Assembly: GCA_035645695.1 (NCBI GenBank)
Contig: DASQMC010000027.1
Span: forward strand, 1-64,000
Source: JAIVJZ01 sp035645695
GTDB lineage: Bacteria; Acidobacteriota; Blastocatellia; Pyrinomonadales; Pyrinomonadaceae
Length of the DNA stretch: 64,000 bases
Reading direction: 5' to 3'
In this document: piece by piece, positions 16,191-23,544 of the stretch
Numbering within the stretch: the first letter of the stretch is position 1
How the letters are laid out: the number at the start of each line of letters is the position of its first letter
Program-made: the position numbers and the translations under genes
Notes under the pieces: generated by a model
What the model saw: the letters and a program-made list of their open reading frames with translations, nothing else
What the model was told of the DNA's origin: nothing
The model's database searches: none

Positions 16191-16955
16191 ATGGACGCGA
16201 AGCGTAGCAGCAGCGGCGACGCCCGCAACGCGCGCATCGCCCTCTATGGCGGCACGTTCGATCCCGTGCATGACGGTCACGTCGCGGTAGCGCGCGAGTT
16301 GTTGAAATTGTTCGCGCTCGACGAAGTTCTTTTCATCCCGGCGCACATCGCGCCGCACAAACGCCGGAGCGTGCCGCCCGCGTCGCCCCTGCACCGTTAC
16401 GCGATGCTCGCGCTGGCGACGCAGAGCGAGACGCGCTTTCGCGTCTCGACCGTAGAACTCGACGAACCGGAGAGGCCGTACACGGTGGAGACGATTTCGC
16501 GCCTGAGAGATGCGATGCCGGGCGCGTACTTCCTGTTCGTGATGGGCGCGGACTCCTGGGAGGAGATCGCGACGTGGCGCGAGTGGGAACACCTGCTTTC
16601 GCTCGTCGCGCACGTCGTCGTCACACGGCCGGGCTATGAACTTCCGACGGAGCATGTGACGGCGGAGGCGCGCGCGCGGATAGTTGACCTGAGGCGAAGC
16701 GGAGAGTCCGGTTCGGGGGACGCGCGGGCGATTCAAATAACCGGAGAGTCGAAGATTTTTTTCACCGACGCGGTACAAATGAAGATCGCGTCAACGGACA
16801 TCCGTCGCGCCGTGCGTGAGGCGGGCGATGAACAACAAGAGGGAAGCATTAGAGTGCCGCAGCCTGTGGCGGATTACATCAAAAAATACAGGCTCTACAG
16901 AGAAGCGCATGAAACAGAACGACACGACGCCGGAAGACGACGCGCTCACGACTAA
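16191..16955 (+). CDS. nadD: Nicotinate-nucleotide adenylyltransferase
   Basis: NadD makes nicotinate adenine dinucleotide in NAD synthesis. The nucleotidyltransferase motif ALYGGTFDPVHDGHV is near residues 17-31, FIPAHIAPHK follows, and the C-terminal block KIASTDIRRAVRE replaces the usual ISSTxIR. At 254 residues it is longer than most (about 200). The extra length is a Met-Asp-Ala-Lys-Arg lead, an inserted acidic stretch near 165-180, and a charged tail. It starts 3 bases after obgE and its end overlaps rsfS. Confidence 0.94.
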   Translation: MDAKRSSSGDARNARIALYGGTFDPVHDGHVAVARELLKLFALDEVLFIPAHIAPHKRRSVPPASPLHRYAMLALATQSETRFRVSTVELDEPERPYTVETISRLRDAMPGAYFLFVMGADSWEEIATWREWEHLLSLVAHVVVTRPGYELPTEHVTAEARARIVDLRRSGESGSGDARAIQITGESKIFFTDAVQMKIASTDIRRAVREAGDEQQEGSIRVPQPVADYIKKYRLYREAHETERHDAGRRRAHD

Positions 16956-17472
16956 AAAGCGCGCGGCATTGAAGCAAGAGACCGCCGACGCGGCGGCGGA
17001 GACGCAGGATGAGGGCGCATCGTCCGCAGCCGCCGACGCCACGACGACCACAACGGCGACGGCGGCGAGCGACAAAGCCCTCGACGCGCGCATCGAGAGC
17101 ACTCTCCGCGCGGCGAGCGATAAGAAGGCGCACGATCTCGTAGTGCTCGACCTGCGCCCCGTCGCCACCTTCACGGATTATTTCCTGATCGCGAGCGGCA
17201 CGAACGCGCGTCAGGTGCAGGCGATTTCCGACGAGATCACGGAACGCCTGAGACGCGAGGGCACGCGCGCCGAACGCATCGAAGGCTACAAGACGGCCGA
17301 GTGGGTGCTGGTTGATTACGGCGATTTCATCGTCCACATATTTGAAGACAAAGCGCGGCGCTTCTACGACCTCGAAAGGTTGTGGCGCGAAGGCGTGCGC
17401 GTTCCGCTGCCCGCCGACTTGCAGGCGGACGCGGGCGGCACGGCGGGCGGTTCTTTGAGAAATGAATCGTGA
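16909..17472 (+). CDS. rsfS: Ribosomal silencing factor RsfS
   Basis: RsfS binds L14 and blocks 50S-30S joining under starvation. The domain occupies the C-terminal two thirds: HDLVVLDLRPVATFTDYFLIASGTNARQVQAISDEI and EGYKTAEWVLVDYGDFIVHIFEDKARRFYDLERLW. I chose the ATG at 16909 after AGAGA; this overlaps nadD by 47 bases. An earlier in-frame ATG at 16816 would add about 30 residues inside nadD. The first 55 residues are low-complexity Ala/Thr/Glu. Confidence 0.93.
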   Translation: MKQNDTTPEDDALTTKKRAALKQETADAAAETQDEGASSAAADATTTTTATAASDKALDARIESTLRAASDKKAHDLVVLDLRPVATFTDYFLIASGTNARQVQAISDEITERLRREGTRAERIEGYKTAEWVLVDYGDFIVHIFEDKARRFYDLERLWREGVRVPLPADLQADAGGTAGGSLRNES

Positions 17473-18434
17473 TCGAACTCGTGGCGCACTCGGAGGCGAT
17501 GCGCGAGGCCGTGCGTCTCGCGGGTCGCGTCGCCAAGACGGACGCCAACGTCCTCATCACGGGTGAATCGGGCGCGGGTAAGGACGCGCTCGCGCTCTAC
17601 GTCCACCGCGAGTCGAAGCGCGCCGCCGCGCCGTTCGTGAAGATCGATTGCGCGGCTTTGCCCGCGGAGTTGTTGGAGGCGGAGTTGTTCGGCTATGAGC
17701 GCGGGGCGTTCACGGGCGCGAACGAATCGAAGCCCGGCCGCCTCGAAGCGGCGCACAAGGGGACGCTCGTCCTGGACGAAATCGCGCACCTCTCGACGGA
17801 CGCGCAGGCGAAACTGTTGCGCGTTATCGAACGACGCGAGTTTGAGCGCCTCGGGGGCAGGCGCACGGTGCGCGTGGACGCGCGACTCGTCGCGCTGACG
17901 AACGTCGATCTGGACGAGGCGGTCAGGCGGCGGGAGTTTCGCCCTGATTTGTTCTACAGGCTGAACGTCGTGCGCATTCACGTGCCCCCCTTGCGCGAAC
18001 GCCGCGAGGACGTGCGGAGGCTGGCGCGCGGGTTTTTGAAGACTTACGCCGGGATGCACGGGCGGCGCGCCCTGCGGATAGAACCGGATGCGCTGGGGTT
18101 GCTGGAAACTTATGACTTCCCCGGCAACGTCCGGGAACTGGCGCACGTCTTAGAGCGTGCCGTTATCGTGGCCGACGGCGAGCGCATCGGCGTCGAGCAC
18201 CTGCCGGAGGCGGTGCGCGCCGCCGCATCGCTGCAAAGAAGGCGCGAGGCGCGCATGACGCTCGCCGAACTCGAAGCCGCGTACATCGTCGAGACGCTCG
18301 CCGCCGTGCGCGGCAATAAATCGGAGGCCGCGCGCCTGCTCGGCATCAGCCGTAAGAATCTCTACGAGAAACTGGCGCGGCAGAAGGGAAACGATAAGGG
18401 AAACGAGGAACGCGGAACGATGAATGATGAATGA
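17469..18434 (+). CDS. Receiver-less sigma54-dependent activator (NtrC/PspF-like AAA+ with Fis HTH)
   Basis: This family remodels sigma54 RNA polymerase. Walker A GESGAGKD is at 32-39, the sigma54-contacting GAFTGA loop at 79-84, Walker B LVLDEI at 101-105 and the arginine-finger region REFRPDLFYRLN at 155-166. A Fis-type helix-turn-helix (NKSEAARLLGISRKNLYEKL) lies at 283-302. There is no receiver, GAF or PAS domain, as in PspF. The GTG start overlaps the rsfS stop by 4 bases. The last residues (NEERGTMNDE) come from a palindromic element. The controlled genes are unknown. Confidence 0.88.
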   Translation: MIELVAHSEAMREAVRLAGRVAKTDANVLITGESGAGKDALALYVHRESKRAAAPFVKIDCAALPAELLEAELFGYERGAFTGANESKPGRLEAAHKGTLVLDEIAHLSTDAQAKLLRVIERREFERLGGRRTVRVDARLVALTNVDLDEAVRRREFRPDLFYRLNVVRIHVPPLRERREDVRRLARGFLKTYAGMHGRRALRIEPDALGLLETYDFPGNVRELAHVLERAVIVADGERIGVEHLPEAVRAAASLQRRREARMTLAELEAAYIVETLAAVRGNKSEAARLLGISRKNLYEKLARQKGNDKGNEERGTMNDE

Positions 18435-18483
18435 AAGACAATTTGCTTTTACTTCATCGTTCCGCGTTCCTCCTTCATCGTTT
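18405..18483 (+). repeat. Heptamer-register palindromic element (GAACGATGAA family) overlapping the activator gene end
   Basis: Left units GAACGCG, GAACGAT, GAATGAT, GAATGAA; spacer AGACAATTTGCTTTTAC; right units TTCATCG, TTCCGCG, TTCCTCC, TTCATCG. The left arm provides the C-terminal codons and stop of the upstream gene, and the right arm ends about 6 bases before the rlmH ATG. Confidence 0.88.
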
Positions 18484-18488
18484 CAATC

Positions 18489-18959
18489 ATGCGCATTCGT
18501 CTCATCTGGGTAGGCAAGACGAAAAACGAGCATGTGCGTGCGCTCGTCGGCGATTACCTGCAACGGTTGGGGCGGTTCGTTCGCTGTGAGGTGACGGAAC
18601 TCCGTGAGAGCGCGAGCGGAGACGAGCGCGGCGTCGTCGAGGAAGAGAGCAAGCGGATCGCTGCGGCGATTGCGGCGCGCGCGGACGGCGTGACGGTGTT
18701 GTTGGATGTAGAGGGGCGGCGCGAGTGGAGTTCTACGGAGTTGGCGGCGCAAGTGGAGCGTTGGCAGTTGGAAGGGAAGAAGGAGATCGCGTTCGTTATC
18801 GGCGGGCATCTCGGAGTGGGCGCGGAGTTGAAGGCGAAAGCGGACGTGCGCTGGTCTCTGTCGCGGCTCACTCTCACGCATGAAATGGCTCGCGTCGTGC
18901 TGGTCGAACAGCTTTATCGCGCATACACGATCATGCACGGGTTGCCGTACCAGAAGTAG
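18489..18959 (+). CDS. rlmH: 23S rRNA (pseudouridine-1915 N3)-methyltransferase
   Basis: RlmH is a SPOUT methyltransferase acting on 70S ribosomes in helix 69. The start MRIRLIWVGKTKNEHVRALVGDYLQRL and the C-terminal block LTLTHEMARVVLVEQLYRAYTIMHGLPYQK are the family ends. The SAM-binding loop reads FVIGGHLGVG, a variant that keeps the glycines. The length is 156 residues. There is no Shine-Dalgarno site before the ATG, which follows the palindromic element. Confidence 0.95.
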   Translation: MRIRLIWVGKTKNEHVRALVGDYLQRLGRFVRCEVTELRESASGDERGVVEEESKRIAAAIAARADGVTVLLDVEGRREWSSTELAAQVERWQLEGKKEIAFVIGGHLGVGAELKAKADVRWSLSRLTLTHEMARVVLVEQLYRAYTIMHGLPYQK

Positions 18960-19047
18960 AGCGCGCCGGCTGAAATTTTTGTCGGGCATTCGCGTTTTAT
19001 TTGAAATCAAGACGAGAACAAGTAGGGTTTAAGAGAGGGGCATAAAA

Positions 19048-19416
19048 ATGGATAAGCGTAAATTGAAATCATACCGTGATCGTTTACTGGAGCGGCGCGA
19101 GGGTTTGTTCCGGCAGGTGACGGAGGCGGAGATGTCGAGCCGCGAGCGCGACCTCGAAGCCACGCAAGACCCCGCCGACATGGCCGCCAACGCCTACACG
19201 AAGGAACTGCTGATCTCGATGTCGGCCAACGACCGCCGCCTGCTCGCCTTGATTGACGAGGCGTTGCAGCGCATCGAAGCGAGCGGTTTCGGCGAATGCG
19301 TCAACTGCGCCGAGCCGGTGCAGGAGAAGCGTCTGGAAGCCGTGCCGTGGGCGCGTTTCTGTCTCAAGTGTCAGGATTTACAGGAGCGCGGGTTGCTGAA
19401 CCCGGAAGAAGAATAG
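19048..19416 (+). CDS. DksA/TraR-family C4 zinc-finger protein
   Basis: The 122-residue protein has a charged helical N-terminus (about residues 1-80, likely coiled coil) and a C4 zinc finger with C84, C87, C105 and C108 (ECVNCAEP...FCLKCQ). DksA-type proteins insert into the RNA polymerase secondary channel. This short form lacks a convincing DksA coiled-coil tip (D-x-A-D-x-A); DPADMAAN at 41-48 is the nearest match. GAGAGGGG lies about 8 bases before the ATG. Confidence 0.85.
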   Translation: MDKRKLKSYRDRLLERREGLFRQVTEAEMSSRERDLEATQDPADMAANAYTKELLISMSANDRRLLALIDEALQRIEASGFGECVNCAEPVQEKRLEAVPWARFCLKCQDLQERGLLNPEEE

Positions 19417-19446
19417 ACGCGCCGCCACCACGTTAGTTTAGGCCAT

Positions 19447-19507
19447 AGCCCTCCGGCTCGGAAAAGTCCGAATCGGGGGGCTGTAGTCGTTTAGCCACTG
19501 CGCGACG
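19447..19507 (+). other. Stable hairpin downstream of the DksA-like gene
   Basis: AGCCCTCCG (19447-19455) pairs with CGGGGGGCT (19474-19482, one G-T), enclosing TCGG/CCGA (19458-19461 with 19468-19471). A second weak stem GTCG/CGAC follows (19486-19489 with 19504-19507). There is no T-run, so it is not a standard intrinsic terminator. It may be a processed 3' end, an atypical terminator or a small structured RNA in front of comF. Confidence 0.4.
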
Positions 19508-19587
19508 GTAAAGAAAAGCCTTCATCACAGGCACGGCGCGCGGGTTCACTACACACGATCTCGACCGGCTATAGTAAAATCCCGCGT

Positions 19588-20337
19588 ATGCGGACGGCAC
19601 GACATTTCGATGCGCTCTACGATGCCGCGCTCGCGCTCGTCTATCCCATGCGTTGCGCGGCGTGCGGAGCGGCGGACGTGGAGAGGCGCGCGGATGCGCC
19701 CGCGTGCGCGGCGTGCTGGCGTGCGACGACTGTTTTTACGGGCGATGAGATTTGCTGCTGGAAGTGCGGCGCGCAGGCCGCGGCGGGCGGCGGGCGGCCG
19801 GAGAATCGCGCGGACGTGCGCTGTCGCCGTTGCGACGCGGCCGGGTTCACCGCGGCACGCGCGCTCGGTAAATACGAGGGAGCTTTGCGCGCGTCGATTC
19901 TGACTTTGAAACACGAACCGCATGTCTCGGCGCATCTGGCACGCTTGCTTTTCGACGCGCAAAGGCGGCCGCCGCTCGATGCGGCCACGCGGATCGTGCC
20001 CGTTCCGCTCCACCGCGAGCGCGAACGCGAGCGCGGCTTCAATCAGGCGGCGCTGCTCGCACGCGCCATAGCGAAGCGTTCCAAACTGCCGCTCGACGAA
20101 TGGAGCATCGTGCGCACAAAGCACGCGACGCGCCACCGCGCCGGGATGGACGCGCGGGCGCGGCATGAAACGGTCGAGAGCGCATTCCGAGTCGAACGCC
20201 CCCGTCTTATCGAAGGCCAACGCATCCTGCTCATCGACGACGTGTTTACCACGGGCGCAACCGTCTCGGCCTGCGCGCAAGCCCTGAAAGACGCGGGCGC
20301 GGAAGACGTGTTCGTCCTCACAGTGGCGCAAGCTTGA
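19588..20337 (+). CDS. comF: ComF-family phosphoribosyltransferase
   Basis: ComF proteins have an N-terminal zinc domain and a PRTase domain and are linked to DNA uptake. Four Cys pairs are visible: C23/C26, C40/C43, C57/C60 and C79/C82. The PRPP-binding loop ILLIDDVFTTGATVSA starts at residue 213 with the Asp pair 217-218. The segment RERERERGFNQAALLARAI is typical. The length is 249 residues. A TATAGT-like -10 lies about 15 bases upstream of the ATG, so the transcript may have a very short leader. Confidence 0.93.
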   Translation: MRTARHFDALYDAALALVYPMRCAACGAADVERRADAPACAACWRATTVFTGDEICCWKCGAQAAAGGGRPENRADVRCRRCDAAGFTAARALGKYEGALRASILTLKHEPHVSAHLARLLFDAQRRPPLDAATRIVPVPLHRERERERGFNQAALLARAIAKRSKLPLDEWSIVRTKHATRHRAGMDARARHETVESAFRVERPRLIEGQRILLIDDVFTTGATVSACAQALKDAGAEDVFVLTVAQA

Positions 20338-20442
20338 AAGCCGACACCGGAGGTAAAACACTACGGCCGGTTAAGTATCGCTCCCTGCTTTTAGCTGATC
20401 TCTCACTTCAGTACTGTCCCGATTTGTTTTGAACTCTGTGAC

Positions 20443-20531
20443 CCCCTCTGTGCCCTCTGTGTCTCTGTGGTGAGTGCTTATCAACATCATTCACCACAGA
20501 GACACAGAGAACACCGCAGGGGGCACAGAGG
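20443..20531 (+). repeat. CACAGAG-type palindrome, copy 1
   Basis: A perfect 19-bp inverted repeat (20455-20473 with 20491-20509) surrounds a 17-base loop, GTGCTTATCAACATCAT. Outer arms CCTCTGTGCC (20445-20454) and GGCACAGAGG (20522-20531) extend it. A second copy with a near-identical loop lies at 27361-27460. It is dispersed and non-coding. Confidence 0.88.
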
Positions 20532-20595
20532 AAAGCTGAAACTAAGGCACTTCTGATCTCTGGCCTCTCGCCTCCGACCTCTGTATGATGTCTCC

Positions 20596-21555
20596 ATGAG
20601 AGACCTCTATCCCGCGATTGAACCCTACGATCAGGGCATGTTGCCGGTGTCGCCGGTACACACGCTCTACTACGAGCAGAGCGGCAACCCGGAAGGCTTG
20701 CCCGTAGTCTTCCTGCACGGCGGCCCCGGCGGCGGAACCGTCCCCGACTACCGCCGCTTCTTCGACCCGGCGGCCTATCGCATCGTGCTTTTCGACCAGC
20801 GCGGCTCCGGCAAGAGCACGCCCCACGCGAACCTCGAAGACAATACGACGTGGCATCTCGTCGCCGACATCGAGCGGATTCGCGAGCATTTGGGGATCGA
20901 CCGTTGGCTCGTGTTCGGCGGCTCATGGGGGAGCACTCTGGCTCTGGCCTACGCGCAGACGCACCCCGAGCGTGCACGCGCGCTCGTGCTGCGCGGCATT
21001 TTCCTCTGTCGCCCGAAAGAGATTCGCTGGTTCTATCAGGAAGGCGCGAGCGCGATCTACCCGGACGCGTGGGAGCACTACGTCAAAGTCATCCCCGAGG
21101 CGGAGCGCGACGACCTGCTCGGCGCGTTTCATCGCCGCCTGACGAGCGACGACGAGGCCGTGCGGCTCGAAGCGGCGCGCGCGTGGAGCGTCTGGGAAGG
21201 CAGCACGTCGAAACTCTACCCGGACGAAGATTTCATCGCCCACTTCGGCGACCCGCAATTCGCGCTCGCCTTCGCGCGCATCGAGTGCCACTATTTCATG
21301 AACAACGCTTTCTTCGAGACCGACAACTACCTGATCGAAAACGTCGGCAAAATTCGGCACATCCCGGCGGTCATCGTGCAGGGGCGTTACGACGTGGTGT
21401 GCCCGCTGATGAGCGCGTGGGAACTGCACCGCGCGTGGCCGGAGGCCGAGTTGAGGATCATCCCCGACGCCGGACACTCCGCCCTCGAACCCGGCACGCG
21501 CAGCGCGCTCGTCGAAGCCACAGACCGGTTCAGAACAGTGACAAGTGACAAGTGA
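20596..21555 (+). CDS. pip: Proline iminopeptidase (S33 alpha/beta hydrolase)
   Basis: Cleaves N-terminal proline from peptides. The oxyanion motif HGGPGGGT is at 41-48, the nucleophile elbow GGSWGS holds S110, and the likely catalytic histidine is H294 (DAGHS). The start MRDLYPAIEPYDQGMLPVSPVHTLYYEQSGNP is diagnostic of the family. The length is 319 residues. The final TVTSDK and the stop are encoded by heptamers of the following element, paralleling the end of adk. Confidence 0.95.
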   Translation: MRDLYPAIEPYDQGMLPVSPVHTLYYEQSGNPEGLPVVFLHGGPGGGTVPDYRRFFDPAAYRIVLFDQRGSGKSTPHANLEDNTTWHLVADIERIREHLGIDRWLVFGGSWGSTLALAYAQTHPERARALVLRGIFLCRPKEIRWFYQEGASAIYPDAWEHYVKVIPEAERDDLLGAFHRRLTSDDEAVRLEAARAWSVWEGSTSKLYPDEDFIAHFGDPQFALAFARIECHYFMNNAFFETDNYLIENVGKIRHIPAVIVQGRYDVVCPLMSAWELHRAWPEAELRIIPDAGHSALEPGTRSALVEATDRFRTVTSDK

Positions 21556-21629
21556 CAAGTGACAGGATAATCAAAACTAAAAGCTGACTTTCTTATCCTC
21601 TCACCTGTCACTTGTCACCTGTCACCTGC
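21536..21629 (+). repeat. Heptamer-register palindromic element (AGTGACA / TGTCACT arms) overlapping the pip end
   Basis: Four perfect AGTGACA units on the left; spacer GGATAATCAAAACTAAAAGCT...; right units CACCTGT, CACTTGT, CACCTGT, CACCTG. It overlaps the last 20 bases of pip. The right arm also supplies the -35 hexamer of a candidate promoter for the HNH gene. Confidence 0.9.
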
Positions 21630-21640
21630 TTCTGTACTAT
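21612..21640 (+). promoter_or_regulatory. Candidate promoter using repeat sequence as -35
   Basis: TTGTCA (5 of 6) lies inside the right arm of the palindromic element. Exactly 17 bases later is TACTAT (4 of 6). Transcription would start near 21647, about five bases before the HNH ATG, giving an almost leaderless mRNA. Confidence 0.45.
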
Positions 21641-21651
21641 CTTTAAGCAAT

Positions 21652-22188
21652 ATGAATGGACGGGTTTTAGTCCTGAACGCTTCATTCGAGCCGATTAACG
21701 TTTGTACGGAACGGCGCGCGGTGGTGATGATCTTTAAAGGCGTGGCGCGCGTCGAAGAGCACAACGGGCACATGCTCCACTCGGCGCGCGTGACCATGCA
21801 CGCGCCCTCAGTCATCCGCCTGACCGAATACATCCACATTCCCTTCAAAAATCGCTCGCTGTCGCGCAAAAACATTTTGCTGCGCGACCATTCGACGTGC
21901 CAGTATTGTGCCAAGCAACTGCCGCCCTCCGATCTTACGCTCGACCACGTTTACCCGCGCTCGCGCGGCGGCGAATCGACGTGGGATAATCTCGTTGCCT
22001 GCTGCAAACGCTGCAACCATCGCAAGGGCAGCCGCACGCCGGATGAAGCAGGGATGCACCTCATCCGGCATCCGCGCGGCTTCTCGCTGCACGTCAGCCG
22101 CCAGATCATGCGCTACCTCGGGCGCGCGGATCAGACGTGGCGCAAGTATCTTTTTTATGAGTCGGACGGCGAAGATTCAGACGAGTAG
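21652..22188 (+). CDS. HNH endonuclease-family protein
   Basis: The 178-residue protein has an HNH domain near residues 75-130: CQYC at 83-86, LTLDHVYPRSRGGESTWDN at 96-113 and CCKRCNHRKGSRTP at 118-130. This is the HNH form with two zinc-binding Cys pairs. The N-terminal RVLVLNASFEPINVC block is common in free-standing chromosomal HNH proteins of many phyla. No methylase or restriction partner is adjacent, so the substrate is unknown. Confidence 0.92.
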   Translation: MNGRVLVLNASFEPINVCTERRAVVMIFKGVARVEEHNGHMLHSARVTMHAPSVIRLTEYIHIPFKNRSLSRKNILLRDHSTCQYCAKQLPPSDLTLDHVYPRSRGGESTWDNLVACCKRCNHRKGSRTPDEAGMHLIRHPRGFSLHVSRQIMRYLGRADQTWRKYLFYESDGEDSDE

Positions 22189-22251
22189 CGACCGAGCGCG
22201 CCGGAAAAGTTTTACCGACATTGCCAGTTCACATGTAAAGGATTCGAGCCT

Positions 22252-22527
22252 ATGAATGAAACAACATTAGCCATCGGCGGTTTTGGGACACAGGAACTTC
22301 TCATCATTCTCCTGATCGTTTTCGTGCTTTTCGGTGCGAGCCGCCTGCCCCAACTCGCCAAGGCTCTCGGGCAAAGCAAACGCGCCTTCAAAGACGGGTT
22401 GGACGAAGCCGACGAGGAAGCGCAGATCGCGGCGGCGCGCCGTCGCGAACGCCTCAACACCGCCGGGTCAACTCTCAGAGAAGACGAACTCTCATCGGAT
22501 AAGTACACCGCCGACAAGCCGCGCTGA
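22252..22527 (+). CDS. tatA: Sec-independent translocase component TatA/TatE
   Basis: TatA forms the pore-like assembly of the twin-arginine translocon. The 91-residue protein has a short N-terminus, a single transmembrane helix (about 11-27, ELLIILLIVFVLFGASRLP), the hinge FGASRLPQL and an amphipathic helix (AKALGQSKRAFKDGL), then a charged tail. tatC is not in the window. AAAGGA lies about 12 bases upstream of the ATG. Confidence 0.93.
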   Translation: MNETTLAIGGFGTQELLIILLIVFVLFGASRLPQLAKALGQSKRAFKDGLDEADEEAQIAAARRRERLNTAGSTLREDELSSDKYTADKPR

Positions 22528-22554
22528 TCCGGCTGCGGTTCGACCGTGACATGA

Positions 22555-22600
22555 AAAGAGCCGGTCGCTCTCGTCCCTCGACGAGAGCGACCGGCTCTTT
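22555..22600. terminator. Bidirectional intrinsic terminator
   Basis: A perfect 20-bp inverted repeat (22555-22574 with 22581-22600, loop CCCTCG) has A-rich and T-rich ends on both sides. It therefore acts as a terminator on either strand. It lies between the convergent tatA and methyltransferase genes. Confidence 0.92.
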
Positions 22601-22628
22601 ATTCATGCCGGGTCATGCCGGGAATTTG

Positions 22629-23459
22629 TTATTCCGTCTTTTGCCCGACGATAATCGTGGCCTTGACGGTGAGCGAGAATGCGGCCTCGTTGCGCTCCTC
22701 GTCTATGATTCGCTCGACCTCGGAGAGCAGACGCGCGCGCGCCTCTTCATCCTCGCCGAGCGGTTCGAGCCAGTTCCGCAAGAGGAAATCCCTGACGAGC
22801 GGCGAGTTGAGAAATTCTTCGCCCGACTCGTAGTTGAACTCTTCGATGTTCGTCCACGATTTAACCAGATCGAGACCTTCGCGCGCGGCAAGCGTTTCCA
22901 TTTCGGAGACCGTCGGGAGTTCGCCGATCAATCGTTCCACGACCGGCGACTCGTCGAGCATCCCGGCGTTCAACAACGCTTCCCAGTAAACCGAATAGAA
23001 CTCGCCGAAACTCGAAGTGGTCGGCAGCGTCACGGCCACCGTTGCGCCCGGAGCGGCGACGCGCACCATCTCGGCCAACATCTCCGGCAGGCGCTCGACC
23101 GCGACGAGCGAAGCGTCGCCGAGCACGATGTCAAACTGCTCGTCCTCGAACGCAAGGGCTTCGAGTTGCGCGGGGCGAAACTCAGTCACCTCATCCAACT
23201 TCGTGGCAGCTGCCTTCGCCCGCGCCAGCGCGAGCCGCGCTTCGCTCTCGTCCACGCCGATCAAAGTCATGTCACGTCCCGTGCGCTCTTTGATCGCCAG
23301 CGCGTGGCCTCCCGTGCCCGCCGCAACGTAGAGCGCGTGGCCTGCTTTCGGCACCTGCACATACTCGTCCATCAACCCCGCGAAACGCTCGCCCCAGTCG
23401 GTGGCGATGTAGAGGTCGTGCAGGAAAGCCAGTTCTTTGTCCGTCTTGTTCTCACTCAT
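22629..23459 (-). CDS. Class I SAM-dependent methyltransferase
   Basis: The 276-residue protein has motif I ALYVAAGTGGHALAI near residue 42, an acidic residue after beta-2 (LIGVDES) and motif IV-like FDIVLGDASL. This is a UbiE/type-11-like fold. The C-terminal half (GEFYSVYWEALLNAG, EEFNYESGEEFL) is not one I can tie to a specific substrate. It is convergent with tatA and followed by rarA on the same strand across a palindromic element. No ribosome-binding site is evident. Confidence 0.85.
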   Translation of the reverse strand: MSENKTDKELAFLHDLYIATDWGERFAGLMDEYVQVPKAGHALYVAAGTGGHALAIKERTGRDMTLIGVDESEARLALARAKAAATKLDEVTEFRPAQLEALAFEDEQFDIVLGDASLVAVERLPEMLAEMVRVAAPGATVAVTLPTTSSFGEFYSVYWEALLNAGMLDESPVVERLIGELPTVSEMETLAAREGLDLVKSWTNIEEFNYESGEEFLNSPLVRDFLLRNWLEPLGEDEEARARLLSEVERIIDEERNEAAFSLTVKATIIVGQKTE

Positions 23460-23464
23460 GTTCG

Positions 23465-23544
23465 TAAGTATGAACGCGGAACGATGAACAATGAATGAAA
23501 AGCAGCTTGCTTTCAGTTCATCGTTCCGCGTTCATACTTCATCC
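23465..23544 (-). repeat. Heptamer-register palindromic element (GAACGATGAA family) overlapping the rarA end
   Basis: Plus-strand units TATGAAC, GCGGAAC, GATGAAC, AATGAAT; spacer GAAAAGCAGCTTGCTTTCAG; inverted units TTCATCG, TTCCGCG, TTCATAC, TTCATCC. On the minus strand it begins in the last codons of rarA (ending KDEV-stop) and ends just before the methyltransferase start. Confidence 0.88.

Noticed and set aside
16816..16908. Upstream in-frame ATG of rsfS at 16816
   Set aside because: Would extend rsfS into the nadD coding region and adds no family sequence. The ATG at 16909 after AGAGA is preferred.
19486..19510. GCCACTG followed by a small stem, considered as part of a cobalamin riboswitch
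   Set aside because: The flanking B12-box elements (AA-GGG-AA core, GTGAAA-TCC) are absent, and the downstream gene is comF, not a B12 gene.
22551..23498. Open frame of 315 codons on the plus strand across the methyltransferase
   Set aside because: Antisense to a clear SAM methyltransferase. It begins inside the bidirectional terminator and has Arg-rich, non-family composition.
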